A stretch of 64,000 nt of DNA, from positions 62,001 through 126,000 of IMG/VR virus record IMGVR_UViG_3300042307_001176, one strand, 5' to 3'. This document shows, in pieces, positions 1-8,684 of this stretch (positions within the stretch are counted from its first letter, which is position 1; the number at the start of each line of letters is the position of its first letter). The notes under the pieces were generated by a model. It saw only the letters and a list, made by a program, of their open reading frames with translations, was not told where the DNA came from and did no database searches. This DNA is from a virus. The position numbers and the translations under genes are program-made.

Positions 1-63
1 TCAGGACTAAAAGATCTTAAAGATATCTTATCTGAAATCCAGGATTCTTCAAATGGTAAATAA
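1..63 (+). CDS. 3' end of a gene cut by the window edge
   Basis: The first 20 codons are open in frame 1 and end at a TAA at 61-63. They read as a polar tail (Ser, Asp, Lys, Glu) with no recognisable motif. The body of the gene lies outside the window, so no function can be given. It converges on the minus-strand gene that ends at 187, with about 120 AT-rich bases between them in which I see no other gene. Confidence 0.5.
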   Translation, partial: SGLKDLKDILSEIQDSSNGK

Positions 64-186
64 TTATTCATATTTTATATATTAGAAGAAACACAATGGA
101 ATAATAATACGTGATTGTAATATTAGAATTTATCTGTATACCTAATAAATAAGACAGCAATTTAAAAGGATTAAAATAATATTTAG

Positions 187-741
187 CTACCCTTTTTCGT
201 GCCTTTTCTTTGCAGCTACTGCATCTAAATACTCTAATAAGGTCATTTCATTAGAATCGTCAATAACGACAAAATTAGTAACTCCTAAATCACAATTAGA
301 ATCGGTAGTTTTATCAATAATAGATGCACCTAAGATGTATTCTATTTCTTGCTTCATGCTATTTCTAGTAGAAGTCTCGTTAAACTCAAATTCATATTTT
401 TCTAATACACCAGTGACTCTTTCTCTAAGTAAATGAGCTTCCACTGAAGATGGCAGAAGATTGTTTATGACATTAGAGTTGTATAGGTATTTTGCTAATT
501 CTTTATTTGGAATCATTCTCATCATTACTACCGGTGAAAATGTTTCTTCGTCTATCCACGTATCAAATTCAATATCTTCAATTTTGTCTTTGTGTTGTTC
601 AAGATAATCTTCTATTACTTCTATACATCCTTCTGGATCGTGTTTTAAATCCTCTAATGTGAATACGAAGAATTTATTTATTGTTGCGGGTTTATTTAAA
701 AGCGATTCTATCTTATTAAATATCAGTTTCTTTACTTCCAT
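187..741 (-). CDS. conserved hypothetical protein, 184 aa
   Basis: This acidic soluble protein has no signal peptide, membrane segment or motif I recognise. It is the last of three co-directional minus-strand genes. Its start overlaps the 3' end of the glycosyltransferase gene upstream by 26 bases, so the two are probably translated from one message. I cannot assign a function. Confidence 0.75.
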   Translation of the reverse strand: MEVKKLIFNKIESLLNKPATINKFFVFTLEDLKHDPEGCIEVIEDYLEQHKDKIEDIEFDTWIDEETFSPVVMMRMIPNKELAKYLYNSNVINNLLPSSVEAHLLRERVTGVLEKYEFEFNETSTRNSMKQEIEYILGASIIDKTTDSNCDLGVTNFVVIDDSNEMTLLEYLDAVAAKKRHEKG

Positions 742-1525
742 CTTTTATTTTATATTTTTCTTCTAGTGGTAAAAGTATTCTCCAGTTCTTTGGCAGGAAT
801 TCATTTTTTTCTGGATCTATATGTACAAACTCTCTCCATTCTCCAAAAAGATCTTTGCCATTTTTTATTTTGTCAAATATATAATTCTCGTCTTTGTAAT
901 AATCGGTATTATATTCTTGATGTGAAAAATCATTTAGCTTTGCTGATATCCTAGAAGGACCTCCAAAATAAGTAAAATGCCATCCGCCCTTTTCCCACCA
1001 TTGACAATCGAAAGTTAATCTACATCCTTCTATACTCCTAGATTTAAGATTTCCCCAGTTTATAACCTTAGGGTGATACCATTTATCCTTTTGCTTATTT
1101 GAAAGAGAACCGAAGTAGTTATCCATTTCTAATTTAAAAATGCCATTAAGATTGTATTCTTTTTTGATGTGTGATATTATTTCAGGATTAGGAATTTCAT
1201 CTAGGTCTGTGATAATAACTACTGAATTATCATTAAGACACATTGAATGAAGAAATGGTAATGAAGAATTTCTTTGATATTTTTCTCTGCTCCACGCATC
1301 AGTAAGATTATCAGGAATATAGACTTTTATGTGTGCTACTTTGTCCCACCACTTTTCAAATCTCCATTTGTTTTCTTCGAGTATAAAAGGCTTAAAATCT
1401 CCCTTAAATGTTTTGTTTGCCTCAACTATAATAAACTTGTCTACTACATCGTAAAGCTCCATAAACCTTAGCTCAAGAATCTCTAGTTCATTATAAAAAG
1501 TAAAACAATCTACTACAGTCTTCAT
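716..1525 (-). CDS. glycosyltransferase family 17-like protein
   Basis: The 269-residue protein opens with VDCFTFYNELEILELRFMEL and continues with VDKFIIVEAN and a TFKGDFKP segment, the pattern of the GT17 family (beta-1,4-N-acetylglucosaminyltransferase-like, GT-A fold). An ITDLDEIPNPE stretch near residue 106 is a good candidate for the metal-binding DxD site. It follows the capsid-like gene with no spacing (TAA then ATG). By family it should transfer a sugar from a nucleotide donor; the acceptor could be phage DNA, a virion protein or host surface glycan, and the sequence does not say which. Confidence 0.8.
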   Translation of the reverse strand: MKTVVDCFTFYNELEILELRFMELYDVVDKFIIVEANKTFKGDFKPFILEENKWRFEKWWDKVAHIKVYIPDNLTDAWSREKYQRNSSLPFLHSMCLNDNSVVIITDLDEIPNPEIISHIKKEYNLNGIFKLEMDNYFGSLSNKQKDKWYHPKVINWGNLKSRSIEGCRLTFDCQWWEKGGWHFTYFGGPSRISAKLNDFSHQEYNTDYYKDENYIFDKIKNGKDLFGEWREFVHIDPEKNEFLPKNWRILLPLEEKYKIKDGSKETDI

Positions 1526-2410
1526 TTATATAGATATAATTTTTTCCCATAGAGGTTTCTTAGTAAAAGAAACCTCAAATTTTATAAAATTCTTTTCCGA
1601 ATTTTCTGTGTGTACAAAAGACAATCTTTCATGAAGTGATTTCGATTTAATCATTCTATTATCTTCTATCATAGCAGTTTCTATAACCTCTCTAGCTCCT
1701 TTATTTTCTATAATATAAACACCAGGCTCATTCTCTTGCGTTTTTCTTCCTATTATTATAGTGTTATCAGTGAATCTTTGGAATGGGTTAATAAATACTT
1801 CCATATTTTCTCCTATACTTCCTATAGATCTGATTTCATCTGATGTCTTGTTGTATACATTATTTTCTAAATAAACAAAAGATGGATGTGTCTGTATTAA
1901 TGAGCCAACTGACCCATTACATATAATAAAATTTGCAGGTCCTCTTCTGCTTCTAGCACCGATTAGATTTGATTTAGTTATAATACTTGAAATTAATAAT
2001 TTTGAACCATCTATTCCACCATTCATTAAATATGATTTATATCTAATTTTTGGGAATATTTTCTTAATTGTTTTTTTCCATGGATTCATAATTTCTTCTG
2101 CAGATTCTTCTCCTAAAATATTATAGATATCTAATAGCCTCTTCTGTCTTTGTATTAGTGATTCTGATTCTAATACGGATCTTACAATTTCATCCCCATC
2201 TACAGCATGAAATACTTTTAAATCTGCTATTGTGTCCTCGTTAATTTTACACCTTACTTGGTATGTCTCTAATTGAATATGCTTAGTTTTCGTGGTTAAT
2301 TTTAAATGAGGATAATCCGGATTATCTGGGTGTGAGGTAAAATCTAAATATGTAATAATATTATGACCAGATGTTGTTTCTGAATGTTTTGCTGTGTCTA
2401 AAAATTTCAT
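1526..2410 (-). CDS. possible T4 gp23/gp24-like capsid-fold paralogue
   Basis: The 294-residue protein carries, around residues 150-240, a segment resembling the C-terminal part of T4-type major capsid proteins: IGARSRRGPANFII, then EVFINPF, then an IIIGRK...EPGVYI segment. In gp23 the equivalent parts are an RRGAGNFII segment, a VYIDQY segment and a GIYY segment. It is much shorter than gp23 (about 520 aa). It could be a vertex or decoration paralogue, or a relic used otherwise. It heads the minus-strand unit with the GT17 gene and lies far from the other head genes, none of which is in this window. The assignment rests on motif resemblance only. Confidence 0.45.
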   Translation of the reverse strand: MKFLDTAKHSETTSGHNIITYLDFTSHPDNPDYPHLKLTTKTKHIQLETYQVRCKINEDTIADLKVFHAVDGDEIVRSVLESESLIQRQKRLLDIYNILGEESAEEIMNPWKKTIKKIFPKIRYKSYLMNGGIDGSKLLISSIITKSNLIGARSRRGPANFIICNGSVGSLIQTHPSFVYLENNVYNKTSDEIRSIGSIGENMEVFINPFQRFTDNTIIIGRKTQENEPGVYIIENKGAREVIETAMIEDNRMIKSKSLHERLSFVHTENSEKNFIKFEVSFTKKPLWEKIISI

Positions 2411-2564
2411 ATTATATTTATTATTTATATCTTACTCAGATTTATGCCCGATTGTTTCGTTTTTTTGTGAATGTTTATAATAAAACCACAAATTATTTTG
2501 TAATATTAAAAAATTATTATTGGTTAAAAATGATTTAATATATACATTATTAAAAAATAAAATT

Positions 2565-2771
2565 ATGAATCATAATTACAATGAATATTTAGAAAGTATT
2601 AAGAAAAAACTTGATGCTATGAATAAAGCAGCAGGAGTAGATCCGGAAGCTAGCAAAGAGTTCCAAAAGCATATGCAACAATCAGAAATGCCTTCAAATG
2701 ATATCTTTGATATGCTTGGAAATGGAGCTAAAATGTGGATGGAAAAAAATCAAAATCAAAATCCTATGTAA
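2565..2771 (+). CDS. small hypothetical protein, 68 aa
   Basis: This is a charged, Met- and Gln-rich helical-looking protein with an N-terminal NHNYNEYLESIKKKLDAMNK segment. I chose the ATG at 2565; an in-frame TTG at 2520 lies in AT-rich promoter-like DNA. It sits 47 bases upstream of the sigma factor gene and may share its transcript. Function unknown. Confidence 0.6.
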   Translation: MNHNYNEYLESIKKKLDAMNKAAGVDPEASKEFQKHMQQSEMPSNDIFDMLGNGAKMWMEKNQNQNPM

Positions 2772-2818
2772 CTAAATGGGTTTCTAACAATAAGATTAGG
2801 AACTTTAAAACATAATTG

Positions 2819-3694
2819 ATGAGGGAATTTAAGATTATCAATAGGATTACAAATACTACCGATAATATATCTAGATATTTTGCCGAAATAAGTAAGTACG
2901 AAATATTAACCCCAGAAAAAGAAGCAGAATTAGCAGTTAAATCAAAAAATGGAGATACTAAAGCTAAAGATCTTATATTAAAATCCAATTTAAGATTTGT
3001 CGTATCAGTTGCTAAAGCTTATTCTTCACCACAAAACCCTTTAGAGGACCTAATATCAGAAGGTAATAAAGGTCTAGTAGAAGCTATAGAAACATTTGAT
3101 CCTTCTACAGGTTTTAAATTTATTAGTTATGCTGTATGGCACATCCGAAAGAATATATTTCTGTATATGCAAAATAGTTCAAGATCAGTTAGAATACCGA
3201 CTAATGTAACACAGCAATTAAGGAAATATCAATCATTAGAGGAGAGCTTTATTTCTTATAACGGAAGAGAACCTTCAGTAGATGAGATGTTATTATTAAT
3301 AGAAGAAAACACAGATATCAAATTATCAGAATCAGCTATTGAGGCTATTAAAAATACACCGAGATCAATTCCTTTAGAAAGCAGTACAAATCCTAGCGAT
3401 GATGAATCGTTCAGTCCTATCAATTGGATAGAATCTGAAAATAGCACTGATAGTAATATAATAAGCGAGGATTTAAAAAAATCTATAGCAAGTATTCTTT
3501 CAGAGCTTAAACCAATGGAAAGGGAAATTACTATACTTAAATATGGACTAGGAGAAAATAAAGAACCACAAACATTTGGACAAATTGGTGAATCGTTTGA
3601 AAGAAGCCCAGAATGGGCTAGAGGCGTATCTAATATGGCTGAAAGAAGAATAAGGGCTATTATTAATCGAAGAAATTTAAAAGGAAGTATTTAG
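2819..3694 (+). CDS. RNA polymerase sigma factor, primary (RpoD-like) type of Bacteroidota
   Basis: The 291-residue protein has the N-terminal opening typical of Bacteroidota RpoD (MREFKI..RITN), region 1.2 (about 15-45), region 2 with NLRFVVSVAKAY and GFKFISYAVWHIRKNI (about 57-112), region 3 (about 121-200) and region 4 (about 216-287). It should direct host core RNA polymerase to phage promoters. Region 4.2 is divergent: the recognition helix reads FERSPEWARGVSNMAERRIR, unlike the RERVRQI type of host factors, so altered -33 recognition is likely. The ATG at 2819 follows an in-frame TTG. It converges on the next minus-strand gene with a 4-base overlap. Confidence 0.93.
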   Translation: MREFKIINRITNTTDNISRYFAEISKYEILTPEKEAELAVKSKNGDTKAKDLILKSNLRFVVSVAKAYSSPQNPLEDLISEGNKGLVEAIETFDPSTGFKFISYAVWHIRKNIFLYMQNSSRSVRIPTNVTQQLRKYQSLEESFISYNGREPSVDEMLLLIEENTDIKLSESAIEAIKNTPRSIPLESSTNPSDDESFSPINWIESENSTDSNIISEDLKKSIASILSELKPMEREITILKYGLGENKEPQTFGQIGESFERSPEWARGVSNMAERRIRAIINRRNLKGSI

Positions 3695-4005
3695 ACAAGA
3701 TCTAATACTTCTATTTTAAATGGCATTTTAGTTCCATATCTATAAATACAAAACTTTTCAAATTCTTCATCAGTCATATTATCTGTACTGAATTCCATTT
3801 TACCCCATTCTAATTCTTCAGATCCTTCTTTAGTGTACTTATCAAATATTTCTTTTGATATGATAATCTCAGATTCTAGTGAATGATTTAATTGAGCTTT
3901 TATTTTATTTGCTCTTTCTTTAGAAGCTGTTATTGATTCTATCCATTCTTTCTTTCCTCCGGAATCTAGCGATGAACCTCTAATAAGATAAACTTTTTTA
4001 CTCAT
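3691..4005 (-). CDS. hypothetical protein, 104 aa
   Basis: This is a soluble charged protein starting MSKKVYLIRGSSLDSGGKKEW, with no motif I recognise. Its ATG overlaps the TGA of the small gene upstream (ATGA), so the two are translationally coupled. Its stop overlaps the end of the convergent sigma factor gene by four bases. Function unknown. Confidence 0.7.
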   Translation of the reverse strand: MSKKVYLIRGSSLDSGGKKEWIESITASKERANKIKAQLNHSLESEIIISKEIFDKYTKEGSEELEWGKMEFSTDNMTDEEFEKFCIYRYGTKMPFKIEVLDLV

Positions 4006-4178
4006 TTTTTTCTTCTTGATTTAATACGTGATTCCATTATTAAAATCTCTATCTCTTCTAATCTTAATCTTTCCGCCCAAGATAATTGTTTTCTTCCGTT
4101 TATAAAAAACCACCCGAATGTTTTATTAAACAGGAATATTATTTTTCTAATCCTAAATTTTATATAATATGATTTCAT
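4002..4178 (-). CDS. small basic hypothetical protein, 58 aa
   Basis: A complete 58-codon ORF on the minus strand reads MKSYYIKFRIRKIIFLFNKT..., with a hydrophobic aromatic first half (residues 5-27) and a charged SWAERLRLEEIEIL second half. It fills the gap upstream of the 104-aa gene and ends in an ATGA overlap with it, which argues that it is real. A membrane-associated small protein is possible. No family is recognised. Confidence 0.6.
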   Translation of the reverse strand: MKSYYIKFRIRKIIFLFNKTFGWFFINGRKQLSWAERLRLEEIEILIMESRIKSRRKK

Positions 4179-4242
4179 ATTGTTACTGCTAAATTAAAAA
4201 TTAATATACTATAATAAATAAAAAGTTTTAAACAATCATTGG

Positions 4243-4842
4243 TTAATCCCACCAATGTCCCATTCCTGATCCATCGTACCAATTATCCCAAACCCCTTCC
4301 TTTCTCTGTTCAGGAGTCGTTTTATCTAATAGCATTATATAATGAGAGTGTTCTTGTCCGTGGAAAATAGTCCATAGCTCTTTCCATTCTTTATCCTCTA
4401 TTTCTTGAGAAAGATCCCTAATTATATTATTTGCTCCTTTTATTTCCTCTGGCTCATCGTCACAAAAAGTATAGTCATAGTTCATTTCACATCCTAGTTG
4501 AGACTCTGCAATTTCCATGTATTTGTCTTCTGTGATATTATTAAGAATTTCTATTGCTCTTTCTATCTTTGCAACTTTCTTTAATCTAGGCACATCAACT
4601 TCTCTACCTTTGATTATAGAATCTCTCAAAGGTTCTAAAGATTTTGAAAGGATCTTTAAATTATATGTGTGATCCCAAGGCCTAAAATTCCATATCACTT
4701 TCCAAAAGAAAATTATATTCTTTACTCCTTTAGGTATATCATATCTTAGGAAATACCAAGTTTTCCAATACCATCTTTCTCTTTTGGATATACGTTCTAA
4801 GCTTTCCCAAAAGCTATCTGCAAATTTTACTTTCATAATCAT
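4243..4842 (-). CDS. conserved phage hypothetical protein, 199 aa
   Basis: The protein is rich in Trp, Arg and acidic residues. It has an N-terminal FWESLERISKRERWYWKTW segment and a WDHTYNLKILSKSLEPLRD segment near residue 57 that I associate with uncharacterised proteins of large phages. The C-terminus ends GMGHWWD. No transmembrane segment or catalytic motif is evident. It is transcribed divergently from the lysin gene at 4901. Confidence 0.7.
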   Translation of the reverse strand: MIMKVKFADSFWESLERISKRERWYWKTWYFLRYDIPKGVKNIIFFWKVIWNFRPWDHTYNLKILSKSLEPLRDSIIKGREVDVPRLKKVAKIERAIEILNNITEDKYMEIAESQLGCEMNYDYTFCDDEPEEIKGANNIIRDLSQEIEDKEWKELWTIFHGQEHSHYIMLLDKTTPEQRKEGVWDNWYDGSGMGHWWD

Positions 4843-4900
4843 TATACATATAAATCATTTAATGTTTTCAAAATAGGATATATATTAAATATTAATCAAC

Positions 4901-5761
4901 ATGAAGCATTTAAAATCTATAGAAGAATTCAAAGCAGTTAATGAACAGCTTTTTGGAAATTTTGGAAAAAGATTATCCGATGCAATATTCGGAGATCCTA
5001 ACGATACTACAAAAACGAGCGAATCACCAATATCTGGATCAATAACTAATATTCCAGTATCTGGAGATAAAGCTAAGAACGTTCAAGCTCTTATGGATGC
5101 AATGAAAAGACATGGAATAACTAACCCATATACTCAAAGAGCAATTCTTGGATGTGTAGGAAAAGAGTCAGGGTTTATTCCGCAAGACGAAACAAGTTAT
5201 AGAAACACTTCTAATGATAGAATACGTAAAATATTTGGCAAAAGAATTACTGTTAGTGATGCTGAGCTTGATACAATAAAAAAAGATGATGTTAGATTCT
5301 ATGATATGGTTTACGGAAAAGAAGCAGCAAAATCTTTCGGTTGGGATACGGGTAATACAGCACCTGGCGACGGTTACAAATATAGGGGTCGAGGATTTAA
5401 CGGTATAACTTTTAAAAGTATTTACCAAAAATATCAAGATATATTGAATAAAGACGGTAAATTAGGTAAATCTGTAGATATAGTGAATAATCCAGATCAA
5501 TTAAATGAAATTGATGTAGCAGCAGAAGCAGCAGTATTATTCTTTATTAATGGCGCAAAAAGTGATACAATGCAAAGAAAATATGGTACTAAAGATATCA
5601 ACACATTTGCTGATCAAAATACAGCTTTAAAAGGAATAGTTAATATTAATGCTGGATTAGGTAACGATGTTACTAGTACATATTTAGGAGGCTTACAAAA
5701 AGCTACAGATATAGCAAATCAATTTAATATTACTGCTACTGGAGCATCTAATATGGCTTAA
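4901..5761 (+). CDS. GH19 chitinase/lysozyme-fold endolysin with a capsid-targeting-like leader
   Basis: Residues 60-285 fit the GH19-type lysozyme fold. QRAILGCVGKESGF (80-92) would hold the catalytic Glu. SYRNTSNDRIRKIFG and GDGYKYRGRGFNGIT (156-170) are the second family signature. By family it cleaves beta-1,4 bonds of peptidoglycan. The N-terminus, MKHLKSIEEFKAVNE, matches the MKH-type tag shared by many genes here and precedes a low-complexity linker, so the enzyme may be packaged in the head and act at entry rather than, or as well as, at lysis. A GGATATATA box lies about 25 bases upstream. The gene stands alone on the plus strand. Confidence 0.87.
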   Translation: MKHLKSIEEFKAVNEQLFGNFGKRLSDAIFGDPNDTTKTSESPISGSITNIPVSGDKAKNVQALMDAMKRHGITNPYTQRAILGCVGKESGFIPQDETSYRNTSNDRIRKIFGKRITVSDAELDTIKKDDVRFYDMVYGKEAAKSFGWDTGNTAPGDGYKYRGRGFNGITFKSIYQKYQDILNKDGKLGKSVDIVNNPDQLNEIDVAAEAAVLFFINGAKSDTMQRKYGTKDINTFADQNTALKGIVNINAGLGNDVTSTYLGGLQKATDIANQFNITATGASNMA

Positions 5762-5788
5762 TTTCTAACGATTTAGATAAATACGCTA

Positions 5789-6130
5789 TTATTTTTTAAA
5801 CTTATTTGGATACATGATTCTTAGAGGGTGTCCATGAGGAATATCTTTCACCCTAATTCCTGCTACTTTTTCCTCTGGACATGTGTCTTCTTGTCTAACC
5901 ATTCGGTTATTCATCCACGTTTCAATTTTAATAAAGTTGTTTCTACAAGCCCAAGTTTCTATTGATCTGTTCCATGAAGATCCCACGCCGAATGGAAACA
6001 TAACATTGGAATTGTTTACCACATCCATTATTTGACTTCCTTGGAGTTCGATTTTAATCTCTCCAAAGTTTCTGTGTTTAATAATCATTGTTCTTTGATT
6101 AAAATTCTCGTATAATTCTATATGTTCCAT
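5789..6130 (-). CDS. hypothetical protein with MxHI leader, 113 aa
   Basis: The start is placed at the ATG at 6130, which overlaps the TAA of the upstream gene as TAATG; an in-frame GTG two codons earlier is less likely. The protein begins MEHIELYENFNQ, a variant of the tag seen on cargo candidates. The body contains HRNFGEIKIELQG and a C-terminal KVAGIRVKDIPHGHPLRI segment of unknown fold. Confidence 0.65.
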   Translation of the reverse strand: MEHIELYENFNQRTMIIKHRNFGEIKIELQGSQIMDVVNNSNVMFPFGVGSSWNRSIETWACRNNFIKIETWMNNRMVRQEDTCPEEKVAGIRVKDIPHGHPLRIMYPNKFKK

Positions 6131-6702
6131 TACCACGGGTTACTTGATTTAATTCCTAAAAGCTTTCTGTATCTTGCCACGTTGCAAGACCAGTATTTAG
6201 CACTCCATTTAGGCCCTGGATTATCACATCTCATTCTTTTCTGAAATGATCTTGCTTTTTTAGGATCGCTGTTGTTAACTCTCATACCTGGTTGACCAAA
6301 TCCCACTTTAACAACATTGCCTTTTTCATTTTTGGTGTATACACCAAATTTCCTAGGTCCCGAAGGTGTTCTGAATGGCCGATTGAGATCTACTTTTCTA
6401 CCTCTATACTCTGCCTCGTGTAGCTCTTCTACATCTTCAAAAGGTATGTCAAGAAGAACCTCTCTTCCTTCATATATTCCCTTTTTGCCAGCGTCTGTTC
6501 CGACCAACCAAATTTCATCTTCGGTTAGACCAATTTTTCCTGAATAATATAAATCTCTTGATTCGTTGACTAGATCTAACCAACTTTCCGATTCTAATCT
6601 AAAAACGCTCTCTAATATACCTATACCTTCATTTAGATGGTATGATAAATTTTCAGATAATGTATAGTTTTTAAAGCCGTTAAAATCGCTTATATGCTTC
6701 AT
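6130..6702 (-). CDS. tagged head-cargo candidate with conserved phage C-terminal domain, 190 aa
   Basis: The N-terminus MKHISDFNGFKNYTLSE is a capsid-targeting-like tag ending in L-S-E. The C-terminal half (about 110-185) has KFGVYTKNEKGNVVKVGFG, SFQKRMRCDNPGPKWSAKYWSC and related elements. I associate this short Cys/Trp-rich domain with uncharacterised head proteins of large phages. The gene is followed by a coupled downstream gene (TAATG) and preceded by the PAP2 gene, whose first 36 bases are nearly identical to its own. Confidence 0.7.
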   Translation of the reverse strand: MKHISDFNGFKNYTLSENLSYHLNEGIGILESVFRLESESWLDLVNESRDLYYSGKIGLTEDEIWLVGTDAGKKGIYEGREVLLDIPFEDVEELHEAEYRGRKVDLNRPFRTPSGPRKFGVYTKNEKGNVVKVGFGQPGMRVNNSDPKKARSFQKRMRCDNPGPKWSAKYWSCNVARYRKLLGIKSSNPW

Positions 6703-6710
6703 TATATTTT

Positions 6711-7436
6711 TTATTTAATCAGATTATTTTGTGATATAATATCAGCAATCATTCTTGATATTTTAGTATCTGATGGATAATGTATCCCTGTTACCTCTCT
6801 GCTATTTGCAATTTTTTCACCTAATTTTTTTAAATCTTCTGAAATTTCTGGATGTTTCTTTGAATAATGATCAGCCATTACAAAACCAGTAAGTGCGTGA
6901 CCACTGGGATATGCTGCTGTCATAGCATCAGTACGCATAAGTGGATAAAGGGATAAATTATAAGCTTTAGCAAGTTGATATGGTCTTGGACGATTTATAA
7001 CATTCTTAAGAAAATTTAGTATCACGTCAGTTTGATTATCTACCATGAAATATTCTTCCATAGTTTCATTGTATCCTTTAGATTGTAAAAGATCTATAAA
7101 CAAGTTAGGAAGATTATTTTGATCGTCTGCATATCTAGCAAAAGTTAGATCATCTCCAGTTGCCTTGCTAGTTTTTTCTATTAAAATAGAGAGATCTTCT
7201 TTTGTCGTTTCACTACTGTTAAGTGGCGCTTCTTCTATGATTTTTTTAATAAGCCCCTCTTTTTGAAACCATTCTTTTATTGAATCATTATTATCCTCTA
7301 TGATTTCTTTAAATTCTATAGGTGAATTTCCATATACTATTTCATCTAAATTATCTGACATATCATTAATATAATATGACGTTTTTTCGGATAGTGAAAT
7401 GTTTTTAAATGCGTTAAAATCGCTTATATGCTTCAT
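6711..7436 (-). CDS. PAP2-superfamily acid phosphatase with capsid-targeting-like leader
   Basis: All three PAP2 motifs are present: K144...R151-P152, PSGH at 177-180, and SREVTGIHYPSD at 212-223 with His219 and Asp223. By family it removes phosphate from lipid or small-molecule phosphates, for example undecaprenyl pyrophosphate or phosphatidate-type substrates. There are no transmembrane helices, so it is closer to soluble class A acid phosphatases. The N-terminus MKHISDFNAFKNISLSE ends in L-S-E, the pattern cleaved by T4-type prohead proteases, which suggests packaging and injection. A GATATATA box (minus strand, 7443-7450) lies just upstream. Confidence 0.88.
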   Translation of the reverse strand: MKHISDFNAFKNISLSEKTSYYINDMSDNLDEIVYGNSPIEFKEIIEDNNDSIKEWFQKEGLIKKIIEEAPLNSSETTKEDLSILIEKTSKATGDDLTFARYADDQNNLPNLFIDLLQSKGYNETMEEYFMVDNQTDVILNFLKNVINRPRPYQLAKAYNLSLYPLMRTDAMTAAYPSGHALTGFVMADHYSKKHPEISEDLKKLGEKIANSREVTGIHYPSDTKISRMIADIISQNNLIK

Positions 7437-7467
7437 ACAAAGTATATATCTAAAATCTATTTTTAGA

Positions 7468-7890
7468 TTATTCCTCTTCGTCTAGATCTTCCTCCACGTC
7501 TAAATCTCCTCTAAGATACATTACATAAAGGTCGTTAGTGTTTTGAAGTGTGGTAGTATCTTTATTGTTAATTACCCAATATGAAATTCCTTCTTCGTTT
7601 TCCGAAAGAGATATTTTATGTGACAATATCCATTCTGCAAAATCAATAGCATGTTTTCTTTTCTTAATCGTCTCTTGTACTACTTGATGTGTTTTTTTAG
7701 CTTCAAGATTAAGCTTCACTTTATTCCATTTTTGGTCAGGAATACTATCTAAAAACTCTTCTAACCTAATATCTAGGTTTCTAATTTCACTCCGGAATTC
7801 TTTATCGTTTATAGTTTTTGAATCCTGCCAAGCTTCCTTAGCATCTTTCCAAATTATCCAGAGCCTAAAGAAATCATAGATTCTTCTCAT
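7468..7890 (-). CDS. hypothetical protein, 140 aa
   Basis: The start at 7890 gives an ATGA overlap with the gene upstream; a TTG six codons earlier is the alternative. The protein opens with a Trp-rich basic stretch (MRRIYDFFRLWIIWKDAKEAW), is helical and charged in the middle, and ends in an acidic tail (DLDVEEDLDEEE). It is the third gene of a coupled minus-strand trio. Function unknown. Confidence 0.65.
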   Translation of the reverse strand: MRRIYDFFRLWIIWKDAKEAWQDSKTINDKEFRSEIRNLDIRLEEFLDSIPDQKWNKVKLNLEAKKTHQVVQETIKKRKHAIDFAEWILSHKISLSENEEGISYWVINNKDTTTLQNTNDLYVMYLRGDLDVEEDLDEEE

Positions 7891-8162
7891 TTTATTTTTT
7901 CTAACCAATTAACAAAGTGCTGCTCAGGAGTTAGTTCGTCCCATTCATAGTCAGTAAAACCTTTCTTGCAGTATTCTCCAAAGTTGATCATATCAACAGC
8001 AGTAAATCCTGGTGTTCTTTTAAGCACATCCTCGACTCTTTCTGGTGTTGCATTTTCACCTTCTTTTTCGATTAATTTCCATTCCTGTTCAATAGCATCC
8101 GAGTCCATACTATTAAATTTCTCTGCTAACATTGCAGTTAGTTTCATTTCATTTAGATTCAT
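7887..8162 (-). CDS. hypothetical protein, 91 aa
   Basis: This small acidic protein has a C-terminal FTDYEWDELTPEQHFVNWLEK segment. Its start at 8162 overlaps the 3' end of the upstream gene by 14 bases; an in-frame ATG at 8147 is possible. It is coupled on both sides. No family is recognised. Confidence 0.65.
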   Translation of the reverse strand: MNLNEMKLTAMLAEKFNSMDSDAIEQEWKLIEKEGENATPERVEDVLKRTPGFTAVDMINFGEYCKKGFTDYEWDELTPEQHFVNWLEKIK

Positions 8163-8622
8163 ATTCTTTTATTTGTTTTATATAAGGTGCATAAACTGAT
8201 GTTCTTACTGATCCTGATCCTTCGTAAGAATCTATAGGTATCCAACGAGTAACTATTGTTTCATCTTCTTTGCTTTCACAAGGAAATGCTATAACTGTGG
8301 TGTCTTTGATATCTTCTCCCTGACAAAATAACTCTTTCCACGTTGACACATCTAAATAATTTCTTAATGCACTCCATGGCTCCATATCCGTTTTTAACCA
8401 CATATTATCATCTGTCCTTATAGCATCTTCGATTTGTTTTTGTACTTCTTCAACCAACGCTCTTTTTTGATCAGCTGATAATCTTTTTCCAAAGTTCATA
8501 AGTAATTCAGTGGGATATGTTGCAGAAGCTATCGAGTATCTTCCGCAGAAATATCTTAAAGAAGACCAAGTGAGTGTCCATTCCCAATCACTTAAAGGCT
8601 GAATTTTCTTTTCTTTTTTCAT
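8149..8622 (-). CDS. conserved hypothetical protein, 157 aa
   Basis: The protein has an N-terminal LSDWEWTLTWSSLRYFCGR segment and a KRLSADQKRALVEEVQKQIEDA helix. It resembles uncharacterised proteins of large phages, but I cannot name a family. It is the first gene of a three-gene minus-strand unit (8622 down to 7468), divergent from the GIY-YIG-like gene. Confidence 0.7.
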   Translation of the reverse strand: MKKEKKIQPLSDWEWTLTWSSLRYFCGRYSIASATYPTELLMNFGKRLSADQKRALVEEVQKQIEDAIRTDDNMWLKTDMEPWSALRNYLDVSTWKELFCQGEDIKDTTVIAFPCESKEDETIVTRWIPIDSYEGSGSVRTSVYAPYIKQIKEYESK

Positions 8623-8684
8623 GTCTGTTATATTTTAATTATGTGTTTAAGTTTCTTCGTATAAAAAGAAAAGATAAATATAAT

